A stretch of DNA of 64,000 bases, taken from Bog-257 sp963834135 (GTDB lineage: Bacteria > Acidobacteriota > Terriglobia > Terriglobales > Acidobacteriaceae). The notes beneath the pieces were generated by a model. The model saw nothing but the letters and a program-made list of their open reading frames with translations. It had not been told where the DNA came from and did no database searches. This document shows positions 63,588 to 64,000 of this stretch, piece by piece (position 1 is the stretch's first letter; each line of letters opens with the position of its first letter). The stretch is from assembly GCA_963834135.1 (NCBI GenBank), contig CAWIAN010000005.1, positions 62,001 through 126,000 on the forward strand, in the 5' to 3' direction. A program made the translations under genes and the position numbers.

Positions 63588-64000
63588 ATGGCAATTAAGA
63601 CTTATAGACCGACAACTCCGACACGGCGGTTCACGACGACGACGGTCAACGATGACCTCACGACCAACCGTCCGTACAAGCCGTTGACCGAGTCGAAGCA
63701 GCGCATCAGTGGACGCCGTAATGCCGGCGATCTGACCATCTGGCGCCGCGGCGGTGGACATAAGCGCAAGCTGCGCATCATCGACTTCAAGCGGGACAAG
63801 ACGGGAATTCCGGCGACCGTAGCTTCGATCGAGTACGATCCCAACCGCTCGGCGCGCATCGCGCTGCTGAATTACGCGGATGGCGAGAAGCGTTACATCG
63901 TGGTGCCGGTTGGCCTGAAGGTCGGGTCGAAGGTACTGAGCGGTCCCGATGCCGACATCCTGGTAGGCAATGCATTGCCGCTGCGCAACATTCCTCCCGG
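63588..64000 (+). CDS. rplB: 50S ribosomal protein L2, partial (runs off right edge)
   Basis: The frame from ATG 63588 begins MAIKTYRPTTPTRRF, with KRKLRIIDFKRDKTGIPATV and SIEYDPNRSARIALLNYADG, the L2 hallmarks. 137 codons are visible of about 275, so the peptidyl-transferase C-terminal part is outside the window. No good Shine-Dalgarno is visible ahead (gagagcga only), probably because the hairpin repeat sits next to the start. Confidence 0.95.
   Translation, partial: MAIKTYRPTTPTRRFTTTTVNDDLTTNRPYKPLTESKQRISGRRNAGDLTIWRRGGGHKRKLRIIDFKRDKTGIPATVASIEYDPNRSARIALLNYADGEKRYIVVPVGLKVGSKVLSGPDADILVGNALPLRNIPP

Overview
The window reads as a chromosomal segment of an Acidobacteriota bacterium (Terriglobia/Koribacter-like). 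This is inferred from the moderately high GC, the mreBCD-mrdA-rodA-RNase E/G order, the many Crp/Fnr-, DUF2934- and Ig-lipoprotein-type genes, and the abundance of short palindromic intergenic repeats. No species can be named from the sequence alone. I saw no tRNA, rRNA, CRISPR array, insertion sequence, integrase or phage module.

Layout. 1-9.2 kb: partial M48 metalloprotease, CHASE3/PAS histidine kinase, then a minus-strand run of tsaE, bifunctional NAD(P)HX repair enzyme, two-TM potassium channel and two tandem APC permeases. 9.2-16.8 kb (minus): thiE, accC, accB, DUF4239 protein, Xaa-Pro peptidase, XdhC, TlpA-like redoxin and a P1 (DmpA-type) peptidase. 16.9-21.3 kb: zinc oxidoreductase, methyltransferase, orphan nuoB, and a translationally coupled HAD phosphatase / MobA-like nucleotidyltransferase pair. 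21.3-27.7 kb: a sparse accessory zone with an ECF sigma factor and membrane partner, an unknown coupled gene pair, a DUF2934 protein, an ABM-domain protein, a Crp/Fnr regulator, a STAS protein and two small proteins. 27.7-32 kb: comM, an omega-like RNA polymerase subunit and rho.

32-46.4 kb: M20 peptidase, then the cell-shape and elongation block mreB, mreC-mreD, mrdA(PBP2)-rodA, followed by a very large RNase E/G whose S1 domain is split by about 520 disordered residues. Then 1-Cys peroxiredoxin, CBS protein and fabI. 46.5-56.1 kb: GT-C membrane protein, YyaL/DUF255 protein, beta-carbonic anhydrase, Ig-like lipoprotein, a small secreted protein and a polytopic membrane protein with an N-terminal TIR domain and a second, degenerate TIR-like domain.

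56.1-64 kb: the str/S10 translation operon start (rpsL, rpsG, fusA, tuf, rpsJ, rplC, rplD, rplW, rplB running off the right edge), preceded by a recognisable sigma-70-type promoter and a leader of about 430 nt. Most spacers in this operon hold small hairpins, and several of these share a TTTA or TTCA loop with unrelated stems.

The candidates most worth following up are the tandem-TIR membrane protein, the interrupted RNase E/G with repeated Arg-rich motifs, and the constant-loop hairpin family inserted inside the ribosomal operon.
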